Positions 1-8,225 of a DNA stretch of 64,000 nt are shown one piece after another. The translations under genes were made by a program, and so were the position numbers. The DNA is taken from the NCBI GenBank assembly GCA_019670725.1, contig AP024629.1, positions 2,170,001 to 2,234,000 of the forward strand, given 5' to 3'. Source of the stretch: Alphaproteobacteria bacterium SO-S41 (GTDB taxonomy: Bacteria > Pseudomonadota > Alphaproteobacteria > Micropepsales > Micropepsaceae). Below the pieces are notes generated by a model. That model saw nothing but the letters and a program-made list of their open reading frames with translations. It did not search any database and was not told the DNA's origin. Numbering within the stretch: position 1 is the first letter of the stretch; every line of letters begins with the position of its first letter.

Positions 1-571
1 GGCCGTCGCTTTCGCGCTGGGTGGGGCCGCCGAGGATCTCGACGGGGATGTCGAGATCGGCGGCGAGGCGGCGGATGACCTGGAGCTGCTGGTAGTCCTT
101 CTCGCCGAAGATCGCGAAATCGGGGAGGACCTGGAGCAGCAGCTTCGCCACCACGATGCCGACGCCGCCGAAGAAATGCGGGCGGAAGTCGGTTTCCAGC
201 CCGGCTGACGGGCCGCCGACGGCGAGGGAGGTCGCGAAGCCCTCGGGGTACATTTCCTTGGCGTCGGGCATGTAGACGAGGTCGCAGACATCTTCGGTCG
301 CGAGCTGGAGCACGTCGGCCTGTTCGGTGCGGGGATAGCGGCCGAAATCCTCGTGCGGGGCGAACTGGGTGGGGTTCACGAAGATCGAATAGACGACCGC
401 CGCGCCGCGCGAGCGGGCGAGTTCGCCGAGCGAGATATGGCCCTCGTGGAGAGCCCCCATGGTCGGCACGAAGCCGATGGAGCGGCCGGCGGCCCGGAGG
501 CCGGCAATCTCGAGCCGGAGCGAGGAGATGTCGCGGACGACGGGGATCGGGGCGGCGTGATCGTGACTCAT
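1..571 (-). CDS. panC: Pantothenate synthetase (pantoate--beta-alanine ligase), 5' part
   Basis: Joins pantoate and beta-alanine with ATP to make pantothenate in the cytoplasm, the last step before the CoA branch. The visible 190 codons start at ATG 571-569 ([12 protein letters not shown]) and run off the left edge of the window. Family motifs read in order: [10 protein letters not shown] (the HIGH-type nucleotide site), SIFVNPTQF, a conserved [12 protein letters not shown] stretch, [13 protein letters not shown] and GEKDYQQL. The C-terminal third lies outside the window. It is divergent from putA with an 83-bp gap. No break is seen in the visible part. Confidence 0.95.
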   Translation of the reverse strand, partial: MSHDHAAPIPVVRDISSLRLEIAGLRAAGRSIGFVPTMGALHEGHISLGELARSRGAAVVYSIFVNPTQFAPHEDFGRYPRTEQADVLQLATEDVCDLVYMPDAKEMYPEGFATSLAVGGPSAGLETDFRPHFFGGVGIVVAKLLLQVLPDFAIFGEKDYQQLQVIRRLAADLDIPVEILGGPTQRESDG

Positions 572-654
572 GGGCGGGTTCCCTGCGGCGCGATCTCTTA
601 GCGAAGCGGCGCGGGCTCCGCTACAATGGAACGGCCTTTTGAGGACTCAGTTGC

Positions 655-3600
655 ATGACGCTCGCGGCAGCCCGCGCCCGCCTGTCTCCGCTGTATCTGG
701 CGGACGAACAGTCCCTGACAGCCGATCTCATCCACCAGGCGCGCTTCTCGCCCGACGAGGCGGTGCGGATCGACCGCACCGCGCGGGATCTCGTGACCAA
801 GATCCGGGCGCGGCGGCGCGACGGCGGGATCGACGCCTTCCTGCAGGAATATTCGCTGACCTCGGACGAGGGCGTCGCGCTGATGTGCTTGGCGGAGGCG
901 CTGCTGCGCGTGCCGGACGCCGATACCGCCGACAAGCTGATCAAGGACAAGATCGGCACGGCGGATTGGGAGCGGCATCGGGGGCAGTCGGATTCCTCTT
1001 TCGTGAATGCCTCGACCTGGGCGCTGATGCTGACCGGCAAGGTGCTGAAGCTGGAGGACACGGGCGTCGCGCGCTGGACCTCGGCGCTGCGCAAGGCCGT
1101 GACGCGTTCGGGCGAGCCGGTGATCCGACAGGCGATGAACTATGCCATGCGCGTGATGGGCGGGCAGTTCGTCCTGGGGCGGACGATCAAGGAGGCGCTG
1201 AACGAGGCGAAGAAGGGGACGGGGCCGCTCTATCGTTATTCGTTCGACATGCTGGGCGAGGCGGCGTTCACGCGCGAGGATGCGGGGCGGTATCGCACGG
1301 CATATGAGAACGCGCTGGATGCGGTGGCGAAGGGCGCGAAGCCCGGCACGTTGGCGGACCGGCCGAGCCTGTCGGTGAAGCTGTCGGCGCTGCATCCGCG
1401 CTATGAGATTTTCCGCAAGCACCAGGTGATGGACGAGCTGCTGCCCATCGTCGGCGGGCTGGCGGCGCGGGCGAAGGCGCATGGGATTGCGCTGACGATC
1501 GATGCGGAGGAAGCGGAGCGCCTGGAGCTGTCGCTCGATCTCTTCGAGGCGCTGGCGCGGGATACGACGCTCAGCGGCTGGGACGGGCTGGGGCTGGCGG
1601 TGCAGGCCTATCAGAAGCGCACCACGGCGACGCTGGACTGGCTGCGTGAACTGGCGGAGGCGACGGGGCGGCAATTGCCGGTGCGGCTCGTCAAGGGCGC
1701 CTATTGGGACAGCGAGATCAAGCGGGCGCAGGAGCAAGGCATTCCGGGCTATCCCGTCTTCACCCGCAAGCAGGCGACGGATGTCTCCTACATCGCCTGC
1801 ATGCGCCGGATGTTCGCGGCTGGGGCGGCGTTCTATCCGCAATTCGCGACGCATAACGCGCATACCGTCGCCGCGGCGCTGACGCTGGGCGAGGGGAAAG
1901 TGTTCGAGTTCCAGCGCCTGCACGGCATGGGCGCGCCGCTCTATGACACGATCGTTGCGGACGGCGCGAATGCACGGCCGTGCCGGGTGTATGCGCCGGT
2001 CGGGAGCCATGAGGATCTGCTCGCCTATCTCGTGCGGCGGCTGCTGGAGAACGGCGCGAATACCTCGTTCGTCAATCGCCTGGCCGACGACGAGGCGCCG
2101 ATCGCTGACATCATCGCCGATCCCGTCGCGGCGCTGGAGAAGATCGAGCCGAAGCCGCATCCGCGCATTCCGCTGCCGGCGGGGATTTTCAGTGGACGGA
2201 TGAATTCGCGGGGCGCGCTGATCGCTGACGAGCCGGTGCGCGATGCGCTGCTGGCGGAGATCAAGAAGGCGGTGGCGCCGCCGTTTGTCGCGCGGTCGCT
2301 GATCGATGGGAAAGAGCAGGGTGGCGCAGGGCGTCCCATCGTCAATCCAGCGCGGTTGTCGGATACCGTGGGTGAGGCGTTCGACGCGTCGGCGAAGGAT
2401 GTCGCGGCGGCGGTGGAGGCCGCTGGCAAGGCGCAGGGCGCATGGAATGACCGGGGCGGCGCGGCGCGGGCCGCCATTCTGGAGAAGACCGCCGATCTCT
2501 TCGAGCGCGACCGGGCGCTGCTGATCGGGCTCTGCATTCGCGAGGCCGGGAAGACGCTCGCCAACGGGATTTCGGATGTACGCGAGGCCATCGACTTCCT
2601 ACGCTACTACGCTGCCGGGGCGCGCAAGGATTTCGGGGCGCCGGATGTGCTGCCGGGGCCGACGGGTGAGCGGAATACGCTGTCGCTGCATGGGCGCGGC
2701 GTGTTCGCGGCGATCTCGCCGTGGAATTTCCCAGCGGCGATCTTCACGGGTCAGGTGGCGGCGGCGCTGGCGGCGGGCAATGCCGTCGTCGCCAAGCCGG
2801 CCGAGCAGACGCCGTTGATCGCGGCGGCGATCGTGAAGCTGTTCCATGAAGCGGGCGTGCCGGGCGGGGCGCTGAACCTTGTCATCGGTGACGGGCCGGG
2901 CGTGGGTGGGCCGTTGACCGCCGATCCGCGGATTGCGGGCGCGGTGTTTACGGGCTCAACGGATGTGGCGCGGCTGATCAACCGCACGCTCGCCGGGCGC
3001 GACGGGCCGATCGCGACGCTGATCGCGGAGACCGGCGGGCTGAATGCGATGATCGCGGACTCGACGGCTCTGCCGGAGCAGTTGGTGCGCGACGCACTGG
3101 CCGGCGCCTTCGACAGCGCGGGCCAGCGGTGCAGCGCGCTGCGCGTGCTGTTCGTGCAGGACGGGATTGCCAACCGCGTCATCAAGATGCTGGCGGGGGC
3201 GATGGACGAGCTGATCCTCGGCGATCCCATGAAGATCGAAACCGATATCGGTCCGGTGATCGATGCCGAGGCGCTGGGCATGCTGCGGGAGCATGCGTCG
3301 CGGATGGCGGCCGAAGGCAAGCTGATCGCCAAGGCACCGATGCGCGAGACCGACGGGCATTTCTTCGCGCCGCATGCGTTCGAGATCGACGACATCCAGC
3401 GGCTGAAGCGCGAGACGTTCGGGCCGATCCTGCATGTTGTGCGCTACAAGGCGGACAGGCTGAACGCCGTGTGCGACGCGATCAACGCGACGGGCTATGG
3501 CCTCACGCTGGGCATCCATACGCGCATCGCCTCGACGGCGGACGAGGTGAGCACGCGGGTGAAGGCGGGCAATATCTACGTCAACCGCAACCAGATCGGC

Positions 3601-3768
3601 GCGGTGGTCGAGGCGCAGCCGTTCGGGGGCGAGGGGCTGTCGGGGACTGGGCCCAAGGCGGGCGGGCCGCATTATCTCCATCGTTTTGCGCTGGAACGCA
3701 CCCTATCTGTGAATACCACCGCGGCAGGCGGCAACGCGTCGCTGCTGTCGCTGGGCGATACGGGTTGA
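655..3768 (+). CDS. putA: Bifunctional proline dehydrogenase / L-glutamate gamma-semialdehyde dehydrogenase
   Basis: Oxidises proline to glutamate in two coupled steps, an FAD-dependent PRODH barrel and an NAD-dependent aldehyde dehydrogenase. The protein has 1037 aa: the PRODH half covers roughly residues 1-480 (LVKGAYWDSEIK, FATHNAHT) and the dehydrogenase half roughly 510-1010. Its general base is Glu792 (AETGG) and its nucleophile Cys826 (GQRCSAL). The length fits the minimal alphaproteobacterial type without the N-terminal ribbon-helix-helix repressor domain of enteric PutA, so it should not regulate itself. ATG 655 is preceded by GAGGA at 641-645, and a possible -10 TACAAT lies at 622-627. 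The VWA gene begins 3 nt after the stop and is probably co-transcribed. Confidence 0.97.
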   Translation: MTLAAARARLSPLYLADEQSLTADLIHQARFSPDEAVRIDRTARDLVTKIRARRRDGGIDAFLQEYSLTSDEGVALMCLAEALLRVPDADTADKLIKDKIGTADWERHRGQSDSSFVNASTWALMLTGKVLKLEDTGVARWTSALRKAVTRSGEPVIRQAMNYAMRVMGGQFVLGRTIKEALNEAKKGTGPLYRYSFDMLGEAAFTREDAGRYRTAYENALDAVAKGAKPGTLADRPSLSVKLSALHPRYEIFRKHQVMDELLPIVGGLAARAKAHGIALTIDAEEAERLELSLDLFEALARDTTLSGWDGLGLAVQAYQKRTTATLDWLRELAEATGRQLPVRLVKGAYWDSEIKRAQEQGIPGYPVFTRKQATDVSYIACMRRMFAAGAAFYPQFATHNAHTVAAALTLGEGKVFEFQRLHGMGAPLYDTIVADGANARPCRVYAPVGSHEDLLAYLVRRLLENGANTSFVNRLADDEAPIADIIADPVAALEKIEPKPHPRIPLPAGIFSGRMNSRGALIADEPVRDALLAEIKKAVAPPFVARSLIDGKEQGGAGRPIVNPARLSDTVGEAFDASAKDVAAAVEAAGKAQGAWNDRGGAARAAILEKTADLFERDRALLIGLCIREAGKTLANGISDVREAIDFLRYYAAGARKDFGAPDVLPGPTGERNTLSLHGRGVFAAISPWNFPAAIFTGQVAAALAAGNAVVAKPAEQTPLIAAAIVKLFHEAGVPGGALNLVIGDGPGVGGPLTADPRIAGAVFTGSTDVARLINRTLAGRDGPIATLIAETGGLNAMIADSTALPEQLVRDALAGAFDSAGQRCSALRVLFVQDGIANRVIKMLAGAMDELILGDPMKIETDIGPVIDAEALGMLREHASRMAAEGKLIAKAPMRETDGHFFAPHAFEIDDIQRLKRETFGPILHVVRYKADRLNAVCDAINATGYGLTLGIHTRIASTADEVSTRVKAGNIYVNRNQIGAVVEAQPFGGEGLSGTGPKAGGPHYLHRFALERTLSVNTTAAGGNASLLSLGDTG

Positions 3769-3771
3769 GGC

Positions 3772-4473
3772 ATGAGCAAGACAGGCAAGGATCTCGGCAA
3801 GCCGGCCGCTTCGGGCGACGTCGCTGCGTTCCTTGAGCAATTGGCCAAGGTGCCGGCGCCGCTTACGGGCGGCACGGCGGGGCGGCTGATCTTCGCGCTC
3901 GATGCGACGATGAGCCGGCAGCCGACCTGGGACATTGCGAGCAAGCTGCAGGCCGAGATGTTCGACGCGGCGGCTGGCTTGAAGGTGCAGCTCGTTTCGT
4001 TCCGCGGGATCGGCGAGTTCGAGGTCAGGCCGTGGACCGACAAGAGCGCCGAGCTGAAGAAGGCGATGGCGGGCTATGGCTGTCGCGGCGGGTTCACGCA
4101 GATCGAGCGCACGCTGCGTCATGCCGCCGCCGAGGCCGGCAGGACGCCGGTGCAGGCATTTGTCTATGTCGGCGATGCCGCCGAGGAGATGGCGGACGCG
4201 GTGTGCGACGCGGCGGGGCGGCTGGGCCTCGCGGGCACGCCGGCCTTCATGTTCCAGGAGGGCGCCAACCGTAAGGCGGAGACGCTGTTCAAGGAGGTCG
4301 CGCGGCTGACCAAGGGCGCCTATGCGCGTTTCGACGCCTCGTCGGCCGATGCGCTGCGCGACCTGCTGCGGGCGGTCGCGGTGTTCGCTTCGGGCGGACG
4401 CAAGGCGCTGGCCGACCATGCGAAGCGGGCGGGCGGCGCAGCGCTGCTGCTGACGCGCCAGATGGGGAGCTGA
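3772..4473 (+). CDS. VWA-like domain protein of unknown function
   Basis: A 233-aa soluble protein with a von Willebrand factor A-like fold. A hydrophobic strand leads into a degenerate MIDAS of the form Asp-x-Thr-x-Ser (FALDATMSR, about residues 43-51), a Gly-Gly-Phe-Thr loop near residue 105 could supply the MIDAS threonine, and VYVGDAAEE near residue 130 the distal aspartate. There is no signal peptide or membrane segment. The gene sits 3 nt after putA and 2 nt before a membrane J-domain gene, so the three look like one transcript. A role as a metal-dependent adaptor working with the J-protein is an inference; no enzymatic motif is visible. The start codon is ATG, four bases after the putA stop. 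Confidence 0.75.
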   Translation: MSKTGKDLGKPAASGDVAAFLEQLAKVPAPLTGGTAGRLIFALDATMSRQPTWDIASKLQAEMFDAAAGLKVQLVSFRGIGEFEVRPWTDKSAELKKAMAGYGCRGGFTQIERTLRHAAAEAGRTPVQAFVYVGDAAEEMADAVCDAAGRLGLAGTPAFMFQEGANRKAETLFKEVARLTKGAYARFDASSADALRDLLRAVAVFASGGRKALADHAKRAGGAALLLTRQMGS

Positions 4474-4475
4474 GC

Positions 4476-5147
4476 GTGGTCTGGCTGATCGGCGGGATCG
4501 CGGCGCTGCTGGTAATCGTGACGCTGCTGCGGGCGATCGCGGATGCCGATCCCGCCAAGCTGGTGCGCTGGCTCAAATGGACGGGCATCGCGGTGGCGGG
4601 GATCGTCGGACTCACCTTTTTGGTGCGTCGATCGGTGGTGCCGGGCCTGCTCGCGCTTGGTCTCGGAGCCGCCATTCTCGCGACGTTGTTACGGTCGGGC
4701 AGGCCGGCAGTGGCGGGGTCCTCCGATGTCGAGACGGACTGGCTGCGCATGTCGCTCGATCACGCGACGGGCGAGACCGAAGGCGTCGTGCTGAAGGGCC
4801 GGCATGCAGGCGCGCGGCTGAGCGAGCTCGATGTCGAGGCGTTGCACGATCTGCTGGCCGAGATGCGCATCGCCGATCCGCAAGGTGCGCTGTTGCTGGA
4901 GGCCTATCTGCGGCGCGTTCATCCCGACATGGAGGATGGGGCGGGCGAGGCAGGCGCTGCGCCGTCAGCGGCCGCCATGGGGCGCGAGGAAGCGCTGGAG
5001 ATCCTGGGGCTCGGCGGCGATGCCGACGAGGACGCGATCCGCGAGGCGCATAAGCGGCTGATGCAGCAGGTGCATCCTGATAGAGGCGGGTCGGATTATC
5101 TCGCGGCGAAGATCAACCTGGCGCGGGACGTGTTGCTGAAGCGGTAG
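4476..5147 (+). CDS. Membrane-anchored J-domain (DnaJ-like) protein
   Basis: A 223-aa protein with two N-terminal hydrophobic segments (about residues 1-20 and 38-75) and a C-terminal J-domain (about residues 165-223) carrying the HPD tripeptide in [10 protein letters not shown]-domains stimulate the ATPase of Hsp70 (DnaK); this layout resembles the Tim14/DjlC group, where a membrane anchor presents a short J-domain. The middle part (about 85-150) is conserved-looking but unassigned. The start is GTG 4476, 2 nt after the VWA stop; no ATG start is available near the first hydrophobic segment. The pair may recruit DnaK to a membrane client, which is an inference. The J-domain ends at the C-terminus without Gly/Phe or zinc regions. 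Confidence 0.8.
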   Translation: MVWLIGGIAALLVIVTLLRAIADADPAKLVRWLKWTGIAVAGIVGLTFLVRRSVVPGLLALGLGAAILATLLRSGRPAVAGSSDVETDWLRMSLDHATGETEGVVLKGRHAGARLSELDVEALHDLLAEMRIADPQGALLLEAYLRRVHPDMEDGAGEAGAAPSAAAMGREEALEILGLGGDADEDAIREAHKRLMQQVHPDRGGSDYLAAKINLARDVLLKR

Positions 5148-5164
5148 GCGTTCGCTTCGCACCT

Positions 5165-5283
5165 CATGTCATGCCCGCGCAGGCGGGCATCCAGCTGTGC
5201 ATGTCTCATGGATGCCCGCCTGCGCGGGCATGACAGATCGTGTGCGGGGAAGCCGTGGATGGTCCGCCTTCGCGGACCATGAC
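5165..5283. repeat. Cluster of REP-like palindromes
   Basis: The short space between the J-domain gene and the convergent carboxypeptidase gene holds three related palindromic units. Two inverted copies of a GC-rich hairpin with ATGCCCGC...GCGGGCAT stems lie at 5169-5190 and 5212-5232, and a third variant with GGTCCGC...GCGGACC stems lies near 5257-5280. The 29 bases at 5208-5236 recur exactly at 35657-35685 in this window. The paired inverted arrangement is that of BIME/REP elements; the hairpins may also end transcription from both sides. Confidence 0.8.
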
Positions 5284-5307
5284 AAGCGGGGAGGGCGGCA
5301 GGCGCGC

Positions 5308-6888
5308 TTAGTTCGCGGAGGCCGTGGACGTCGAGAAGGTCACGCACTGGAAGCCTTCGGCCTTCAGCGCCTTGCACGCGGACTGGGCGCCGGCGTTGGA
5401 GAAGTCGGTGAAGCGGGCGCGGTAGAAGGTGCGGCCCTTTTCGTTCGTGACTTCCATGACGGCTTCGTCGGCCTTGGCGAGCGCCTTCTTGGCGGCCTTG
5501 CGGGCGCGGCCGAGTTCGTCGGACGCCGAGCGGCGCGTGTCGTAGGCGCCGATCTGGACACCCCAGTCGCCGGCGGTCGCGGACTTACCCTTGGAGGGCT
5601 TTTCGTCGGGCGAGTAGCCGGCTTCGATCAGCACGGCGATGTCGTCGGAGTCCTTCGAGACCAGGGTCGAGAGGGGGAGGATGCGTTCCTCGCCGGGCTT
5701 CGCCTTCGCCTTGATGCGGGCGACAGGCTCGTCATCGGAGACATCGCCTTCGCCGGTTTCGGCAGTGGCCATCTCGACGCGCGCGGACTTGGCGGCGACG
5801 CGGGCGGGCTTGGCCGAGGGGATCGGCGCGTTATAGGCGACTTCGGCAATCTCGGCCTTGCGCGCGGGCTTCGCGGCGGGCGCGGGCTCGTCGTCGATCG
5901 GCTTCATCATGACGACGCGGCGCGGCTCTTCGACGGCGGCGGGGGCCGGCTTCGGCGCGGGCTTGGGCGTGATCATCGCGACTTCGACGGGGGCGGGCGC
6001 CTCGATCGGCGCGGCCTGCGCGACGGTCGTGCCGCCGCTGCCATAGGTGGCGACGAGGTTCGGGCGACGCTGCAGCTGGGCGAACCAGGCTTCCAGCATG
6101 GTCTTCATTTCCGCATCGCGCTCGGCCCAGCTGTCGCCGCCGAGGACGACGCCGATGAGGCGCTTGCCGTTGCGTTCGGCCGAGGTCGTGAGGTTGAAGC
6201 CCGACGCCTTGGTGTAGCCGGTCTTGATGCCGTTCGCGCCGTTGAGGCTGGTCAGCACGCGGTTATGGGTCTTCGTCGTCTTGCCGTTGAAGGTGAACGA
6301 GACGGTGCTGAAATACGGATAGAGCGTCGGGTGGTTGCGCATCAGCGCGCGCGCCAGGACGGCCATGTCGCGGGCGGTGGTGAGCTGCGAGTCGTTGGGC
6401 AGGCCCGACGCATTGCGGAAGGTGGTGCGCTTCATGCCGAGTTCGCGGGCGCGCTTGGTCATGATCTGGGCGAACTTCGATTCCGAACCGCCGATGTGCT
6501 CGGCGATGACGACGGCCGAGTCGTTGGCGGACTGGATGATCAGCGAATAGATCGCCTGCTCGACGGTGATCGTGCCGCCCTTCTTGAGGCCGAGCTTGGT
6601 CGGCTTCTGGCCGGCGGCATAGGCCGAGACGCTCATCTCGTCGGTCAGCTTCATGCGGCCCGAGTCGATCAGGTCGAAGACGATGTAGAGCGTCATCATC
6701 TTGGTGAGCGAGGCGGGGGAGCGGAGGGCGTCGCCGCTGCGCGCGTAGAGCACACGGCCCGACTCGGCATCCATGACGAGCGCCGCGTCGTTGCCGGTTC
6801 CCGCGTGGGCGGGAAGGGTGAACGCGATGAAGGCGCTGAAAAACAGCGTAAACGCCGATCGGACGAAACTCGCGCGCGCTCGCGTCAT
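5308..6888 (-). CDS. D-alanyl-D-alanine carboxypeptidase (PBP5/6 type) with SPOR domain
   Basis: A periplasmic penicillin-binding protein that trims the terminal D-Ala of peptidoglycan pentapeptides. The 526-aa product starts with a signal peptide (about residues 1-29, ending PAHAG). The serine-hydrolase motifs are complete: S60-L-T-K63, S120-A-N122 and K222-T-G224. After the catalytic domain comes a long Pro/Ala/Lys-rich linker (about 290-440), then a SPOR domain at the C-terminus (about 445-520), which in this family binds denuded glycan at the division septum. That combination suggests septal or polar wall remodelling. It is convergent with the J-domain gene across a REP cluster; the start is the ATG directly before the signal peptide. 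Confidence 0.93.
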   Translation of the reverse strand: MTRARASFVRSAFTLFFSAFIAFTLPAHAGTGNDAALVMDAESGRVLYARSGDALRSPASLTKMMTLYIVFDLIDSGRMKLTDEMSVSAYAAGQKPTKLGLKKGGTITVEQAIYSLIIQSANDSAVVIAEHIGGSESKFAQIMTKRARELGMKRTTFRNASGLPNDSQLTTARDMAVLARALMRNHPTLYPYFSTVSFTFNGKTTKTHNRVLTSLNGANGIKTGYTKASGFNLTTSAERNGKRLIGVVLGGDSWAERDAEMKTMLEAWFAQLQRRPNLVATYGSGGTTVAQAAPIEAPAPVEVAMITPKPAPKPAPAAVEEPRRVVMMKPIDDEPAPAAKPARKAEIAEVAYNAPIPSAKPARVAAKSARVEMATAETGEGDVSDDEPVARIKAKAKPGEERILPLSTLVSKDSDDIAVLIEAGYSPDEKPSKGKSATAGDWGVQIGAYDTRRSASDELGRARKAAKKALAKADEAVMEVTNEKGRTFYRARFTDFSNAGAQSACKALKAEGFQCVTFSTSTASAN

Positions 6889-7091
6889 CAGGAACCTGCC
6901 AAACGTGTGTTTAATGCGCCCAACCGCACGCCTTTCGGCAGTGCGGAACTCAGCAGCCAGCCTAGGTCACGGTTCTTTAGGCTTGGTAAACGCGCCGTCC
7001 CCAACTCAGCGCCGGCGCGCCTTAAGTCCCCGTGGCCTTGGCCCATCCCTCAGATTCGAACGCTAGGGAAGGCGCCCGACGGCGTCAACGA

Positions 7092-7122
7092 TTGACAGAC
7101 TCATCTCGCAGGCGCATATGAT
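7092..7122 (+). promoter_or_regulatory. Candidate promoter of the phasin gene
   Basis: A perfect -35 hexamer TTGACA at 7092-7097 is followed by TATGAT at 7117-7122 with a 19-bp spacer; CATATG at 7115-7120 would give 17 bp. Transcription would start near 7129, inside the palindrome described next. The rest of the 6889-7092 gap between the two divergent genes shows nothing else recognisable. No transcript data are available, so the exact -10 is uncertain. Confidence 0.55.
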
Positions 7123-7124
7123 CT

Positions 7125-7141
7125 ATGCTGCAGTGCAGCAT
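7125..7141. promoter_or_regulatory. PhaR-type operator upstream of phasin
   Basis: A 17-bp palindrome with perfect 8-bp arms (ATGCTGCA-G-TGCAGCAT). It contains CTGC-AGT-GCAG, which fits the TGC-rich site CTGC-N3/4-GCAG known for PhaR, the polyhydroxyalkanoate-responsive repressor of phasin genes. It overlaps the expected transcription start 52 bp before the phasin ATG, a position suited to repression. The phaR gene is not in this window. Confidence 0.7.
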
Positions 7142-7192
7142 AATTGTTTCATACCTGAAACAAAGGCGTGTACGCGCCAAAGGAGATCGTTC

Positions 7193-7639
7193 ATGGCGAA
7201 AGCGAAGACGGTTGAGACCGGCGCCGAGGAAGTCGAAGCGGTGCTGGAAAAGGGTGCGGACAAGGTCCGCGAGTCGTTCGAAAAGGCCGGCGAGGGCCTG
7301 AAGAAGCTCGCCAGCTTCCAAAAAGAATCGATGGAAGCATTCATGGAAGCCGCCGGCATCGCCGGGAAGGGCGCGGAAAAGATTCAGGCCGAGCTGACGG
7401 CCTATATCAAGACCTCGACCGAGGGCCTTTCCGAGGCGTCCAAGGCGATCATGTCGTCCAAGTCGATCCAGACCGCGATGGAATTGCAGTCCTCCTACGC
7501 CAAGTCGGCGTTCGAAGCCTATGTCGCGGAGATGAAGAAGGTCAGCGAACTCGTCACCGGTACGACGAAATCCGCGTTCGAACCGCTCCAGGCGCGCTCC
7601 AAGGCGTTCATGGAAATGATGCAGTTCAAGGTCGCCTGA
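7193..7639 (+). CDS. Phasin family protein (PHA granule coat)
   Basis: A small amphipathic, helix-rich protein of 148 aa that coats polyhydroxyalkanoate granules in the cytoplasm. It lacks cysteines and prolines are very rare. It is rich in Lys, Glu, Ala and Ser, with heptad-like helices over most of its length and the family-typical segment ELQSSYAKSAFEAYVAEMKK near residues 95-115. ATG 7193 is chosen because AAAGGAG lies just upstream and the family begins this way; an in-frame extension to 7118 would run through the promoter and operator. A PhaR-type site at 7125-7141 suggests induction when PHA is present. A strong terminator follows. PHA binding is inferred from family membership. Confidence 0.88.
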   Translation: MAKAKTVETGAEEVEAVLEKGADKVRESFEKAGEGLKKLASFQKESMEAFMEAAGIAGKGAEKIQAELTAYIKTSTEGLSEASKAIMSSKSIQTAMELQSSYAKSAFEAYVAEMKKVSELVTGTTKSAFEPLQARSKAFMEMMQFKVA

Positions 7640-7660
7640 GACCTGCCTCACCGCATGACG

Positions 7661-7690
7661 AAGGCCCGGTCATCCGGGCCTTTTTCTTTT
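7661..7690 (+). terminator. Rho-independent terminator after phasin
   Basis: A stem AAGGCCCGG / CCGGGCCTT with a four-base TCAT loop is followed by a T-rich tract (TTTTTCTTTT), 21 nt after the phasin stop. This is a textbook intrinsic terminator. Confidence 0.88.
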
Positions 7691-7874
7691 GTGGGCAAGG
7701 GCTTGGCCGATGTGCCTGATATTCGGAATCGGGCGGACCGCGTGACGGCCGTCGCCGGACTGCGCGCCGCCGCGCCGCGCCGCAGCTAAATTAACGCGCG
7801 CCGCTTTGATCCGGGCGGGAAATGCTTATCTAATCGCTCCAGCGCGCCCGACGCGCGTTTTCAGTACCCGGCGG

Positions 7875-8216
7875 ATGATGAGCGAAGGCGACGACGACAA
7901 AGGTGTGGGTGGAGGGCGCGGGCCCTCGACCGGACTCATCACCAAGACGAAGCCCAAGACCAAGAAGCCGTCGCTCTACAAGGTCCTGCTGCTCAACGAC
8001 GACTACACGCCGATGGAATTCGTCGTCCATGTTCTTGAACGTTTTTTCGCCAAGAACCGCGACGAGGCTGTGAACATCATGCTGCACGTCCATCAAAAGG
8101 GCGTCGGCATATGCGGGGTCTTTACGTACGAGGTTGCGGAGACCAAGGTTACCCAGGTGATCGACTTCGCGCGGCAGCATCAGCATCCGCTGCAATGCAC
8201 GATGGAGAAAGAGTAA
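7875..8216 (+). CDS. clpS: ATP-dependent Clp protease adaptor ClpS
   Basis: Adaptor that delivers N-degron substrates to ClpAP. The 113-aa product has the family core: [18 protein letters not shown] (ligand-pocket Asn-Asp-Asp), the H-V-H-x-K-G element, and the [12 protein letters not shown] strand leading to the Q-H-P-L-Q-C motif near the end. The basic, flexible N-terminal tail (about 25 aa) is the part that engages the ClpA pore. ATG 7875 or the adjacent ATG 7878 is likely; upstream extension to 7806 is low-complexity and unlikely. It precedes clpA by 9 nt, the usual operon order. The 185-bp gap from the phasin terminator holds its promoter, which I could not define. Confidence 0.95.
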   Translation: MMSEGDDDKGVGGGRGPSTGLITKTKPKTKKPSLYKVLLLNDDYTPMEFVVHVLERFFAKNRDEAVNIMLHVHQKGVGICGVFTYEVAETKVTQVIDFARQHQHPLQCTMEKE

Positions 8217-8225
8217 GGAAACTCA

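Noticed and set aside
5197-7095. Long open frame opposite the carboxypeptidase gene (632 aa)
   Set aside because: It is a GC-rich antisense shadow: Gly/Arg/Asp-rich with no domain, while the opposite strand has a full signal peptide and catalytic motifs. The same reason removes the long frames opposite putA, clpA, dinB, rnr and topA.
7118-7192. Upstream start for the phasin gene
   Set aside because: It would read through the promoter and operator and lacks a ribosome site; ATG 7193 has AAAGGAG.
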